A DNA stretch of 41,627 nt from DATAEK01 sp036258055 (GCA_036258055.1 DATAEK010000305.1:1-41627), one strand, 5' to 3'; shown: positions 8,748-21,987, numbered from the stretch's first letter. Notes: generated by a model not told the origin, from the sequence alone. A program made the numbers and translations.

Positions 8748-9359
8748 TCAATGTCCCTGTGCCGACAGCTTCTCGCCCGCGCGGATCGGCGTCGTCAGCC
8801 GGTTTTCGCGTGGCGGGATCGGGCAGTCGTAGGTCGGGTTGTAGAGGCAGAACGGATGATAGGCCCGGTTGAAATCGAGATCGTAGATGCCGGTGGCGGT
8901 GCGATCGAGATCGAGAAAGCGACCGCCCTGGTACGTCTCCGAACCGTTCGTGAGGTCGCCGAACGGGACGAACAGATGCCGCATGTCGTTCTCGGTCGCG
9001 TCCACGAAGGCGGTGAGCGTGTAGGACTGCCCTTTCAGCGTGAAGTCGAGCGAGCCGACCCGTCGCATCTGCCGTTTCTGACCTGTCGACGTGGACATCT
9101 GAATGACCTGGTTGCCAGGCGTCAGTTTGAGCGCCGCCGGCACGCGATATTCGGGGTTGGCCAAAAAATACGTGAGCGGCGCGAACTGACCGCGTTGTTC
9201 CGCCGGAATCGGTGATTCGGGCGACTCCCGCATGAAGCGATCCTTCGTCGCACGCCATGCGGCGACCTCGTCTGCGTAGGGCACCGGTGATGGGTTGCAC
9301 CCTGGTACGAGCATCGCCAGCAAGACTGCGCAGACGCCCCAATGCCTTGGCACGACCAT
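8748..9359 (-). CDS. DUF1684 family lipoprotein
   Basis: 203 residues. An N-terminal hydrophobic segment ends in the lipobox LVPGC (Cys21), so it is probably membrane-anchored. The rest matches the DUF1684 pattern: the C-terminal run from GGRFLDLDRT through DFNRAYHPFCLYNPTYDCPI to PPRENRLTTPIRAGEK is very characteristic. The family has no settled function that I know of. The ATG at 9359 has AGAGGA upstream. The gene is divergent from the efflux adaptor gene, with only 42 bases between start codons, and is followed by the HAD gene. Confidence 0.85.
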   Translation of the reverse strand: MVVPRHWGVCAVLLAMLVPGCNPSPVPYADEVAAWRATKDRFMRESPESPIPAEQRGQFAPLTYFLANPEYRVPAALKLTPGNQVIQMSTSTGQKRQMRRVGSLDFTLKGQSYTLTAFVDATENDMRHLFVPFGDLTNGSETYQGGRFLDLDRTATGIYDLDFNRAYHPFCLYNPTYDCPIPPRENRLTTPIRAGEKLSAQGH

Positions 9360-9401
9360 TCGTCCTCTGTGATAGTTATATGTTCTTCCATCTTCCCCTG
9401 T
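9360..9401. promoter_or_regulatory. Short divergent promoter region
   Basis: The 42 bases between the DUF1684 and efflux adaptor start codons must hold at least part of two divergent promoters. An AT-rich TAGTTATATG stretch is the only -10-like sequence. No operator palindrome is visible. Confidence 0.35.
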
Positions 9402-10583
9402 ATGCGCATCCTGGTCGCAGGTCTCCTCGCGCTGTCCACGGTTCCGGCCGTTGCCGGGTGCTCACGGAGCCGCAAAGCTGAAGCCGCGGAGCCCGCCGCG
9501 ACGCGGTCGGTCAAGACGGAAACAGCTCAGTTACGTGACGTCCGACGCCAGGTGGACGTCGTCGGCACGCTGGCCGCGCGTGAGGAAGTCACCGTGTCTG
9601 CGGAGGTCGAAGGGCGGGTCGCGCGCCTGGTTCACGACCTCGGCGACCGGGTGAACGCTGGCGATCCACTCGTTGAGCTGGATCCAGAGAAGCTGCGGTT
9701 CAAAGTTGCGGAGCAGCGCGCCGGACTGGATCAGGCCCGGGCGCGGTTCGGCGCGGCGGCGGACGGAGAGCTGCCGCCGATCGAGCGCATGCCCGAGGTC
9801 GTCAGTGCCGCGGCGCAGCTCGCCGATGCGGAGCAGCAGTACGAGCGCGCGCAGACGCTGGCCGGACGCAGCCTCCTGCCGCAGTCACAGCTCGACGAGG
9901 CGAAGACGAAAGTCGCGACCGCCAAAGCCGCGCACGAGTCGGCGCTGGCCGCCGCGCGGCAGCTTCGCGCCGAAATCGCGGCCCGCGCCTCGACCTTGGG
10001 CTTCGCCGAACGTGAGTTGCGTGATGCCGTGATTCGCGCGCCCTTCGAGGGCTACGTCGCCGAACGTCTGGTCACGCCCGGCCAGTTCGTCGGACTCAAG
10101 GAACCGATCATGCGGATCGTGCGGCTCCATCCGCTCAAGCTCACAGCGGAGATCCCCGAGCGGTTCGCCCCGTGGATCGAAACCGGCCGCGAGCTTGCCG
10201 TGCGCGCGGACGCCTACCCGGGACAGAGCTTTCCCGGAAAGATCGTCAGGATCAGCCCGTCGGTGAATCTGCGCTCGCGCGCGTTCGCGGTCGAAGGCGA
10301 AGTTCCGAATCCGGATGGCCGGCTGAAGCCGGGGACGTTCGCCCGGGTGCAGATCACGACCGACCACATCGATCGCGCGCTCACGGTTCCCGCGGCGGCG
10401 ATCCAGAACCGCTACGGCACGAACCGCGTGTTCGTCGTGAACCAGGGACAGCTCGTTGGCAAGGAGGTCGTGATGGGCGACCGCGTCGGCGAGCGTGTCG
10501 AAGTCCTGCAGGGTCTCGACGCGGGGACGACGATCGTCGCATCGGACGTCGAGCAGCTCAGTGAGGGGATGAGAGTGAAATGA
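9402..10583 (+). CDS. RND efflux periplasmic adaptor (membrane fusion lipoprotein)
   Basis: 393-residue HlyD/AcrA-type adaptor linking an inner-membrane RND pump to an outer-membrane channel. The ATG at 9402 gives a lipoprotein signal with lipobox AVAGC (Cys19); the longer frame would place the signal internally. A lipoyl-like half (GTLAAREEVTVSAEVEGRV) precedes a helical hairpin (about 95-200, rich in Ala, Gln, Glu and Arg). The second lipoyl half (APFEGYVAERLVTPGQFVG) and a beta-barrel/membrane-proximal region follow. The permease gene lies downstream on the same strand, so the two form a pump unit. No TolC-like channel gene is in the window. The intervening word-repeat element at 10588-10797 is unusual inside an operon. 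Confidence 0.92.
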   Translation: MRILVAGLLALSTVPAVAGCSRSRKAEAAEPAATRSVKTETAQLRDVRRQVDVVGTLAAREEVTVSAEVEGRVARLVHDLGDRVNAGDPLVELDPEKLRFKVAEQRAGLDQARARFGAAADGELPPIERMPEVVSAAAQLADAEQQYERAQTLAGRSLLPQSQLDEAKTKVATAKAAHESALAAARQLRAEIAARASTLGFAERELRDAVIRAPFEGYVAERLVTPGQFVGLKEPIMRIVRLHPLKLTAEIPERFAPWIETGRELAVRADAYPGQSFPGKIVRISPSVNLRSRAFAVEGEVPNPDGRLKPGTFARVQITTDHIDRALTVPAAAIQNRYGTNRVFVVNQGQLVGKEVVMGDRVGERVEVLQGLDAGTTIVASDVEQLSEGMRVK

Positions 10584-10587
10584 GTCC

Positions 10588-10797
10588 GTGCCTGGGTGCC
10601 TGGGTACCAACAGTGCGAGAGTGCCTACGGTGCGAAGGTGCTTACGTGCCAAAGAGCCAGAGTGCATGTACCAGGGTGCCACGGCACCCCAGCACGACCG
10701 GCTGTGAGCACCTTCCAGCACTTGTGACGCATTTGGCACCTTGGGACCTTCGCACCCTAGCACCCTAGGCACCTTGGCACCTTAGGCACCCAGGCAC
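10588..10797. repeat. Inverted GGTGCC word-repeat element inside the efflux operon
   Basis: The first 70 bases (from 10588) are degenerate copies of a GGTGCC(T) word. The last 70 (about 10731-10797) are the reverse complement, AGGCACC words. Aligned against each other the arms match at roughly three quarters of positions, including an identical terminal 14-mer (10588-10601 with 10784-10797). An inner hairpin GGGTGCC/GGCACCC lies at 10674-10690. It starts 5 bases after the adaptor stop codon and ends 15 bases before the permease start, so the operon mRNA would contain a long stem. No ORF is supported inside. Confidence 0.8.
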
Positions 10798-10812
10798 CTT
10801 TGGCACCAACAA

Positions 10813-13884
<3,072 letters not shown>

Positions 13885-13889
13885 GCGCG

Positions 13890-14616
13890 GTTCTAGGGTT
13901 CCCGGTTCTCTAGTTCTCGGTTCTGGTTCCCTGGTTCTCAGGTTCTCGGGTTCGAGAGTTCTCGGGTGCCGGCGGCTGGTACGCAGGTTCTGCCTTCGTC
14001 GGCCCACTCGTACGTAGCGGGAACGTCAATCATCGACCGCCTCGATGCAAGAATCGGCCAGTAATGTCTGGGCACGGCGGCTGCATGTTCGGAGCCCGTG
14101 CCTGGCGTAAGGCGATTCGAGGATCTCGAGGTTTACAAGCTCGCCGCGCAGTTACGCGTTGAGGTCGTCACACTCTCATCAAGCGGCGCCGTTGCGCGCG
14201 ATTACAAGTTCGTGGATCAGATTCGCGACGCGGCTCGGGGAGCACCTCGCAACATTGCAGAAGGGTTCGCCCGTTGCGCGCCACTCGAGTTCCATCAGTT
14301 CCTGTCGTACGCCAAGGCGTCGGTTGACGAAACGAAGAACCACCTATACGACGGCCATGAAAGCGGCTACATCACCAGCGATGAACGGGACTGATTGGTG
14401 ACGCTGGCGCGTCGCACAGCGGCCGCGATCATGCGACTGATGCGCTATCTCGAGTCACCCGAGGCGCAACGTGCGTACGCAAGGATGCGAAAACGAGTGC
14501 GAACGAAGCAAAGCGGCTCGCCGACGCCCGAACTGTAGAACCAGAGAACTCGAGAACCTCGAACCGAGAACCCGCGAACCCGCGAACCCGAACCGAGAAC
14601 TAGAGAACCGAGAACC

Positions 14617-14623
<7 letters not shown>
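13890..14623. mobile_element. Putative four-helix-bundle element with 40-bp terminal inverted repeats
   Basis: Positions 13890-13929 and the reverse complement of 14584-14623 match at 38 of 40 bases. Inside these ends both arms continue as degenerate GGTTCTC words (left, to about 13970) and GAGAACC words (right, from about 14530). The interior has one plus-strand four-helix-bundle reading frame (14098-14538) and about 130 bases with nothing recognisable. The element fits almost exactly between the stop codons of two convergent genes. The layout recalls 23S rRNA intervening sequences, which carry IVP genes between complementary ends. No transposase is present and no target duplication is evident, so mobility is inferred. 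Confidence 0.6.
14098..14538 (+). pseudogene. Four-helix-bundle (S23/IVP-like) gene with in-frame TGA
   Basis: The GTG start at 14098 opens a 98-residue product, beginning with the family motif RRFEDLEVYKLA and containing QIRDAARGAPRNIAEGFAR, that stops at TGA 14392-14394. Without any frame change the codons after the TGA encode the expected C-terminal helix (LARRTAAAIMRLMRYLESPE) and run to TAG at 14536-14538, about 146 residues in all. One nonsense change, for example CGA to TGA, explains it. A functional 98-residue product lacking the last helix is possible but less likely. The last codons and stop lie in the right word-repeat arm. Family members encoded in 23S rRNA intervening sequences form pentameric four-helix bundles; their function is uncertain. 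Confidence 0.75.
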
Positions 14624-16362
<1,739 letters not shown>

Positions 16363-16416
16363 GAGTGCTCCTTCTGGCTTTCTGTAAAACGAAAATGGCT
16401 TTCTGCGGCGAGGTCA

Positions 16417-16704
16417 GCATTCATCAGTGCTCGCGGGGCCCCACCCCCGCTCGCTCTCGCTCGGCGACTTCGCGCCTCGCTCGGGCCGCAGGCGCTGCTG
16501 ATTCAGCGCCAGTGCTCAGTTCACCTTCACCCCAGCACGGCCGGCTTGCTATTGCCCATGGCCCATGTCCCATCGGGCCGTCAGGGTCCAGCGGCCCGCC
16601 ACACCCCCGCTCGCGCAGCCTCGCACGTTCGTGCTCGGCTGCAGCCGCAGGCGCTGCTGATTCAGCGCCTGTTTTCAATTCAGCGTCAGCCCAGCACGGC
16701 CGCC
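16417..16704. repeat. Two GGGGCCCC-family repeats between thiolase and acyl-CoA dehydrogenase
   Basis: The intergenic stretch holds two related units (16417-16545 and about 16591-16704). Each has a GC-rich hairpin head, a GCTCTCGCTCGG-like middle, a GGCGCTG-CTGATT-CAGCGCC hairpin (16491-16510 and 16650-16669) and a CCCAGCACGGCC end. The middle of unit 1 matches the 42-bp repeat seen twice near 18 kb with about one change. No gene is supported here. Confidence 0.8.
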
Positions 16705-16724
16705 GAGCCCCGAGCCCCCGAGTT

Positions 16725-17888
16725 TCACGCCCGTTCGAACACCGCCGCCGCTCCCATCCCCCCGCCGACACACATACTCACCAGTCCGTACTTCGCCTTG
16801 CGACGCTGCATCTCGTGGAGCAGCGTCGTCGTCAGCTTGGCGCCGGTGCAGCCCAGTGGGTGGCCGAGCGCGATGGCGCCGCCGTTGACGTTCAACCGAT
16901 CCGAATCGATCGGCAGCTCGCGCAGGCACGCGATCACCTGCGCGGCGAACGCTTCGTTCAGTTCGACGAGCTCGATCTGATCGAGCGTAAGGCCGGCGAG
17001 TTTCAGCACCTTGCGGATGGCGGGCACGGGACCGATCCCGAAGCGCTCGGGTTCGACGCCAGCTGTCGCGTACGCGACGAAGCGGCCGAGCACCGGCAGC
17101 TGCAGCGCGCGGGCGCGATCGCCGCTCATGACGACGACCGCGGCGGCGCCGTCGCTCGTCTGCGAGGAGTTGCCGGCTGTGACACTGCCGTCGACCTTGA
17201 ACGCCGGCCGAAGCTTCGCCAGCGCGTCCATCGACGTATCGCGCCGCGGTCCCTCGTCGACCGCGAACGTGATCGACTTCACGCCGCCGCCGTTGCCGAC
17301 AACGACAGTGAGCGGCACGATTTCCGGAACGAATCTCCCGGCGTCGATCGCGGCGAGGGCGCGCTGATGACTGCGCAGCGAGAACGCGTCCTGCTCCTCA
17401 CGGCTCACCGACGCTTCGCGCGCGTGGTTTTCGCCAACGAGGCCGGTCGTCAGGTAGACGTCGGGATAGCTGTCGACCAGCCCGGGGTTCGGCGCGATCT
17501 TATTGCCGCCCATCGGGACGAGACTCATGGACTCGGTGCCGCCGGCGATGGCGACGCTCCCGAAACCGGTCATGATCCGCTCGGCGGCGTAGGCGATCGA
17601 CTGGAGGCCCGACGAGCAGAATCGATTGACCGTGACGGCCGATGCCGAGACGGGCACACCCGCACGCAGGCTGGCGATGCGCGCGACGTTCAAGCCCTGT
17701 TCGGCTTCGGGCATGGCACAGCCCATCACGACGTCCTCGACCTCGGCGGGATCGAGTCCCGGCGCGCGATTCAGCGCTTCGCCGATGACGACCGCGGCCA
17801 TGTCGTCGGGACGCGTGAACCGCAGCGTCCCGTTCGGCGCCTTGCCGACGGCGGTCCTGACTGCTGAGACGATGACTGCTTCTTGCAT
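16725..17888 (-). CDS. fadA: Thiolase (acetyl-CoA C-acyltransferase)
   Basis: 387-residue thiolase that cleaves 3-ketoacyl-CoA with CoA, the last beta-oxidation step. Visible active-site residues are nucleophile C91 in VNRFCSSGLQS, H343 in ALGHPLGCTGAK and C373 in SMCVGGGMGAA. I chose the ATG at 17888, which starts the canonical MQEAVIVSAVRTA strand; the longer frame adds 15 residues encoded by the repeat element. There is no obvious Shine-Dalgarno and the repeat begins 10 bases upstream, so expression may depend on read-through from the fadN end of the locus. Context with a FadN-type enzyme and an acyl-CoA dehydrogenase favours a degradative over a biosynthetic role. Confidence 0.93.
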   Translation of the reverse strand: MQEAVIVSAVRTAVGKAPNGTLRFTRPDDMAAVVIGEALNRAPGLDPAEVEDVVMGCAMPEAEQGLNVARIASLRAGVPVSASAVTVNRFCSSGLQSIAYAAERIMTGFGSVAIAGGTESMSLVPMGGNKIAPNPGLVDSYPDVYLTTGLVGENHAREASVSREEQDAFSLRSHQRALAAIDAGRFVPEIVPLTVVVGNGGGVKSITFAVDEGPRRDTSMDALAKLRPAFKVDGSVTAGNSSQTSDGAAAVVVMSGDRARALQLPVLGRFVAYATAGVEPERFGIGPVPAIRKVLKLAGLTLDQIELVELNEAFAAQVIACLRELPIDSDRLNVNGGAIALGHPLGCTGAKLTTTLLHEMQRRKAKYGLVSMCVGGGMGAAAVFERA

Positions 17889-17898
17889 GGTGGTGTCT

Positions 17899-18182
17899 GC
17901 ATTTCTCAAATGCGCGTGGGGCCCCACCCCCACGCGCTCTCGCTCGGCGGCTTCGCGCCTCGCTCGGGCCGCGGGCGCTTCTCAAATGCGCGTGGGGCCC
18001 CAGCATTCCACATGGCGGCGGGGACCCCGCCCCCGCCGCAGTTGCTCAATCGCTTCGCGCTTCGCAACGGCTCAAGGCTGCCACGCGCTCTCGCTCGGCG
18101 GCTTCGCGCCTCGCTCGGGCCGCAGGCGCTGCTGATTCAACGCCCGCTTTTCTGACCCCGTCGATCCCAGCACGGCCTGCTG
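17899..18182. repeat. Composite GGGGCCCC-family repeat upstream of the thiolase
   Basis: A 24-bp sequence occurs at 17903-17926 and again at 17979-18002. A 42-bp sequence occurs identically at 17931-17972 and 18082-18123. The block ends with the GGCGCTG hairpin (18125-18144, one mismatch in the stem) and CCCAGCACGGCC (from about 18169), like the units at 16.5 kb. It appears to be two or three nested insertions or duplications of one element, replacing a normal operon spacer. Confidence 0.85.
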
Positions 18183-18191
18183 TGATCGACC

Positions 18192-18863
18192 TCAATAACC
18201 CGCGAGCAGATCCTCGAGTGCCTCGCCCACTTCCTGCGTTTTGCCATCGAACAAATGATCCGCCGCGTCGATGATGGCGATCTCCTTGGGCTCGTGCAGC
18301 TTCCCGTAGAACTGCCACAGGCCCTCGAGCGGACACACATCGTCGGCCTCGCCCTGGACGAAGAACTTCGGCTTCGTACTGTCGAGCGTGTTCGGGAATT
18401 CGTATTTCATCCCGGAGACCGACGTCACGACCGGTGGCGCGATGCCGATGAGCGCGGAGACGCGGTCGTCGGCCGCGCCAACCTCGAGCGCGACCCACGC
18501 GCCGAATGAGAAACCCGCGGCCCAGTGCCTGACGCCGGGGAACTTCGCCGACATGTAATCGAGCGCCGCCGCGAAGTCTGCCTTCTCCCCGTCGCCCTGA
18601 TCGAACGCGCCGTCGCTGGCGCCGACGCCACGGAAGTTGAATCGCAGCACCGCACAGCCGAGCCGCGTCAGTCCTTTCGCCCCCTGATAGACCGCCTTCG
18701 TGTGCATCGTCCCGCCGAACTGCGAGTGCGGGTGCGCGAAGACGACCGCGGCGTGAAGCGGTGGCGCGTCGGCGGGCCGTTCGGGATTCTCGAAACCGGC
18801 TGGCAGGTCGAGAATTGCCTCGAGGCGTCCCTCGGGTCCTTTCAGATCAGTGACTGTGGGCAT
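18192..18863 (-). CDS. Alpha/beta hydrolase, dienelactone-hydrolase-like
   Basis: 223-residue cytosolic hydrolase. The early VVFAHPHSQFGGTMH stretch supplies the oxyanion region, GFSFGAW gives nucleophile S119, and acid D174 or D175 with H203 (DAADHLFDG) completes the triad. This compact type, with RFNFRGVGASDG, is widespread as uncharacterised alpha/beta hydrolases. In this locus it could be an acyl-CoA thioesterase or an esterase feeding beta-oxidation, which is inference. I took the ATG at 18863 over the TTG at 18881. The start overlaps the previous gene by 17 bases, so the two are translationally coupled. Confidence 0.8.
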   Translation of the reverse strand: MPTVTDLKGPEGRLEAILDLPAGFENPERPADAPPLHAAVVFAHPHSQFGGTMHTKAVYQGAKGLTRLGCAVLRFNFRGVGASDGAFDQGDGEKADFAAALDYMSAKFPGVRHWAAGFSFGAWVALEVGAADDRVSALIGIAPPVVTSVSGMKYEFPNTLDSTKPKFFVQGEADDVCPLEGLWQFYGKLHEPKEIAIIDAADHLFDGKTQEVGEALEDLLAGY

Positions 18864-19674
18864 GGACGAATACGCTGACAATCTCCGCGAAACGTTTCGG
18901 CTGCGTGAGCATGCCGATGTGGCCGGTTCCGGCGAGCTTCTCGTACCGTGAACCCGGGATCAGATCGAGGTACCAGCGCGTCACCGGCGGTGGGACGACC
19001 TGATCGAGGTTGTCTTCGCCCGTGACGATGAGCGTTGGGGCGCGCACCTTCCGTGGGTCGTCGCCGAAGTCCGACGCCTGCTGCAGCTGCACCCGGCTCG
19101 CCATCCGGGACGGGATCATGGGGGCGCTCACGACCTGCGCGCTGTGTCTGACCGTGAACGTCAGCCGCGACCGCCAGTCGGGCAGCGCGGACGCGATTTC
19201 GGGCCACACGCGCCCCGGTGCCGTGGCGACGAAGGCCGGCGCCGAGAGCCACGGCCGTGCGAGATAACGTTTCTGGCGGGCGGACGGCGTCCATCCTGGT
19301 GCAGGCGCAGAGACGAGCACGAGCGCGCTGACGCGCTCAGGCCGGGTGGCGGCGTAACGGAGCGCGATGAACCCGCCATACGAAACCCCGCACAGCGCCG
19401 CGCGGGCGATGCCGGTCTTCTCGAAGACGTCGTCGAGCTGACGCATGTAGTTCTCGAATCCGAGCGCACGATCGAACGTCATGCCCGCGCCCGCGTCTCC
19501 GCACAACGTGTAGGTGATCGTTCTGCAGGTGGCTTGCAACGCGCGCAGCGCCGGCCGCATCCATTCCCAGCGCCCCTGAACCCCGGGGATCACGATCAGC
19601 GCCGGTCCCTCCCCGCGATCGAACGGGATCGCCTTTCGGCCTTCGCGAATTGGCGCGCGCCTCGACAACGGCAT
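18847..19674 (-). CDS. Alpha/beta-fold hydrolase
   Basis: 275-residue hydrolase of the enol-lactonase/BioH-like type. The nucleophile elbow GVSYGG gives S98, with candidate acid D221 (TGEDNLDQVV) and H252 (GTGHIGM). There is no signal peptide, so it is cytosolic. The ATG at 19674 overlaps the stop of the FadN-type gene (TGATG arrangement), a strong sign of translational coupling. The 71 extra residues in the longest frame are Arg-rich out-of-frame sequence from fadN. An esterase or thioesterase role in lipid breakdown is plausible from context; the substrate is unknown. Confidence 0.84.
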   Translation of the reverse strand: MPLSRRAPIREGRKAIPFDRGEGPALIVIPGVQGRWEWMRPALRALQATCRTITYTLCGDAGAGMTFDRALGFENYMRQLDDVFEKTGIARAALCGVSYGGFIALRYAATRPERVSALVLVSAPAPGWTPSARQKRYLARPWLSAPAFVATAPGRVWPEIASALPDWRSRLTFTVRHSAQVVSAPMIPSRMASRVQLQQASDFGDDPRKVRAPTLIVTGEDNLDQVVPPPVTRWYLDLIPGSRYEKLAGTGHIGMLTQPKRFAEIVSVFVHAHSH

Positions 19675-21977
19675 CAGTTCCTCAGCGTCTTTCCGGATTT
19701 CAGCGTGTAGGCGATCCGCTCCTGCGTCTTTCGCTCGCCGCAGAGGCTGAGAAACGCTTCGCGCTCGAGATCGAGCAGCTGCTGCTCGGTGAGGACACCG
19801 GGATGCGGCAGGTCTCCGCCGCTCAGGATCCGCGCGAGCTTGCGGCCGATGACGGCGTCGTAGTCGCTGATGCGCCCGGCGCGCCACGCCAGGTGAACCC
19901 CGAGCTTGAGCGCGGCGAGGACGCCCTCGCCGCCGACGCGAATTGCGGTTCGCGGTTGCGGCCTCACGTACTCCACCGCGCGCGCGAGCGCATGCGCCTT
20001 CGCATCCGCGATGAGCTGGTCGCGATTCATCGTCCAGTTGTCGACGTCGCGCAGGTAACCGATCTGACGCGCATCTGCCGCACTCGTCGACACTTTTCCA
20101 AAGCCAATCGTTTCGAAGACACGTTGGACGTGCGGCAGCGGATCGCTCCCGGCCGGCGCGTCTTCCATGGCCCGCGCCAGCATCTCTTTCGTGCCGCCGC
20201 CGGCGGGTATCAGGCCCACGCCGACTTCAACGAGCCCCATGTAGGTCTCCGCGGCCGCCTGCACGCGATCACCGTGGAGCGCAATCTCGCAACCCCCGCC
20301 GAGCGCGAGCCCGCCAGGTGCGACGACGACCGGCACGTCCGCGTACTTGAGCCCCATCGTCGCCCCCTGGAACGCGCGCACCATGAGGTCGACCTCGTCC
20401 CAGTTTCCCTCCTGCGCTTCGAGCAGGAGCAGCATCAGGTTTGCGCCGGCCGAAAAGTTCACCGCCTCGGTGCCGACAACGAGCGCGCGATGTCCCTGGG
20501 CAGCTTCGGCCACGCCGGCCTGCAGCATCTGCATGGCGTCGCCGCCGAGCGCGTTCATCTTCGAGTGGAACTCGACGCACAGCACGCCGTCGCCCAGGTC
20601 GACGAGGCTGGCGCCGGCATTCCGGCGCATGACGCCGCGCTGCTCTTTCGCCGTTCGGAGCAGCTGCTGATTCGTCGCAGCCGGGGGAACGCGGACCACC
20701 GTCCGGGGCGTGTTCTTGCCAGCTGCCGGCGGTGGTGACCGGAACGCGCCGCGCGACAAGGCCTCCTGTACGAGCGGTGACGGATCGTGGACGTCGCACG
20801 CCTCCACGACCTCTTTGACGCCGATCGCGTCCCAGGTTTCGAACGGCCCGAGCTCCCAACCGAATCCCCAGCGCATCGCGCGATCGACGTCGTCGAGCGA
20901 ATGGGCGATCTCCGGGGTCACGCGCGCGGCGTAGACGAGCATGCGGCCGAGCGTGGCGCGCAGGAACGCACCGGCACGGTCACGGCCGAGGAAGAGCGTG
21001 CGGATGCGTTCGGCCGGATCCTCTATCGCGCGCGCCGCCTCGAGTGATGCGAGCCGCGGCGATTTCTTCGCGCGGTAGGTGAGCGTGTCCAGATCCAGTG
21101 TCAGGATTTCGCCGCTCGATTCCTTCTTGTAGAAGCCCTGACCCGATTTGGCGCCGATCCATCCTCGCTCGACGAGCGCGGTGACGAGCGGCGGAAGCGC
21201 GAAAGCGGTCCGATCGTCGGCCGACGTCAGGCGGTCCGCCAGATTGCGCGCGACGTGCGCCAGCACGTCGATGCCCGCGAGATCCATCGTCCGAAACGTC
21301 GCGCTCTTCGGCCGCCCGATGGCCGGCCCGGTCATCGCATCGACCTCTTCGACCGTGAATCCTCCGTCTGCGAGCGCCTGGAAGGTCTGCATTACGCCGT
21401 AGAGGCCGAGACGGTTGGCAATGAAGTTGGGGGTGTCCTTCGCGATCACCACGCCTTTGCCGAGGCGGTCACCGGCGAACTGCGAGATCGTTGCTGTGAC
21501 CGAAGGATCCGTGTCCGACGACGGGATGACCTCGAGGAGGCGGAGATAACGCGGCGGATTGAAAAAGTGCGTGCCGAGCCAGTGCCGCCGGAAAGGTTCC
21601 GAACGGCCCTCGGCAATCGACCCAATCGGGATCCCCGACGTGTTCGAGCTGACAATCGCGTCCGGTGAGCGGTGACGCTCGACGCGTTCGAGAAGCGCCT
21701 GCTTCAGATCGAGCCGCTCGACGATTGCCTCGATGATCCAGTCGGCCGTCACGATCGACGAGAGGTCCTCGTCGAATCCGCCGGTGCGCACCAGCGCATC
21801 GGCCGCCTGGGTGAAGAACGGATCCGGCTTGATTCGCTTCGTGCGCTCGAAGCCTTCGCGAGCCACGGTCCGGCTCACGTCGAGCAGCAAGACCGGCACA
21901 CCGGCGTTCGCCAGATGCGCGGCAATCTGCGCGCCCATCGTTCCCGCCCCGAGCACAGCAGCTGTGCGGATGTGCAT
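19674..21977 (-). CDS. fadN: 3-hydroxyacyl-CoA dehydrogenase / enoyl-CoA hydratase, FadN type
   Basis: 767-residue bifunctional beta-oxidation enzyme: hydration of enoyl-CoA and NAD-dependent oxidation of 3-hydroxyacyl-CoA. The dehydrogenase half comes first, with Rossmann motif VLGAGTMGAQ (residues 8-17), HFFNPP and a C-terminal helical domain. The hydratase half follows with oxyanion segments FSAGANL and GLALGGGCEIAL. Its two catalytic acidic positions are in GGGCE and GLVEVGVGLIPAGGGT. This order (dehydrogenase then hydratase) is that of Bacillus FadN, the reverse of FadB/FadJ. The ATG at 21977 starts directly before the Rossmann strand. It follows the TetR gene by 10 bases. Confidence 0.93.
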   Translation of the reverse strand: MHIRTAAVLGAGTMGAQIAAHLANAGVPVLLLDVSRTVAREGFERTKRIKPDPFFTQAADALVRTGGFDEDLSSIVTADWIIEAIVERLDLKQALLERVERHRSPDAIVSSNTSGIPIGSIAEGRSEPFRRHWLGTHFFNPPRYLRLLEVIPSSDTDPSVTATISQFAGDRLGKGVVIAKDTPNFIANRLGLYGVMQTFQALADGGFTVEEVDAMTGPAIGRPKSATFRTMDLAGIDVLAHVARNLADRLTSADDRTAFALPPLVTALVERGWIGAKSGQGFYKKESSGEILTLDLDTLTYRAKKSPRLASLEAARAIEDPAERIRTLFLGRDRAGAFLRATLGRMLVYAARVTPEIAHSLDDVDRAMRWGFGWELGPFETWDAIGVKEVVEACDVHDPSPLVQEALSRGAFRSPPPAAGKNTPRTVVRVPPAATNQQLLRTAKEQRGVMRRNAGASLVDLGDGVLCVEFHSKMNALGGDAMQMLQAGVAEAAQGHRALVVGTEAVNFSAGANLMLLLLEAQEGNWDEVDLMVRAFQGATMGLKYADVPVVVAPGGLALGGGCEIALHGDRVQAAAETYMGLVEVGVGLIPAGGGTKEMLARAMEDAPAGSDPLPHVQRVFETIGFGKVSTSAADARQIGYLRDVDNWTMNRDQLIADAKAHALARAVEYVRPQPRTAIRVGGEGVLAALKLGVHLAWRAGRISDYDAVIGRKLARILSGGDLPHPGVLTEQQLLDLEREAFLSLCGERKTQERIAYTLKSGKTLRN

Positions 21978-21987
21978 CGCCTGGATC

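Noticed and set aside
14098..14538. Selenocysteine or programmed read-through at the in-frame TGA
   Set aside because: The family has no selenoproteins that I know of and the TGA is not at a functional residue; a nonsense change in a decaying element is simpler.
16417..16420. FadR half-site (CATTCATCA) upstream of the acyl-CoA dehydrogenase
   Set aside because: It is part of the conserved start of the repeat family and lacks the second arm of the palindrome.
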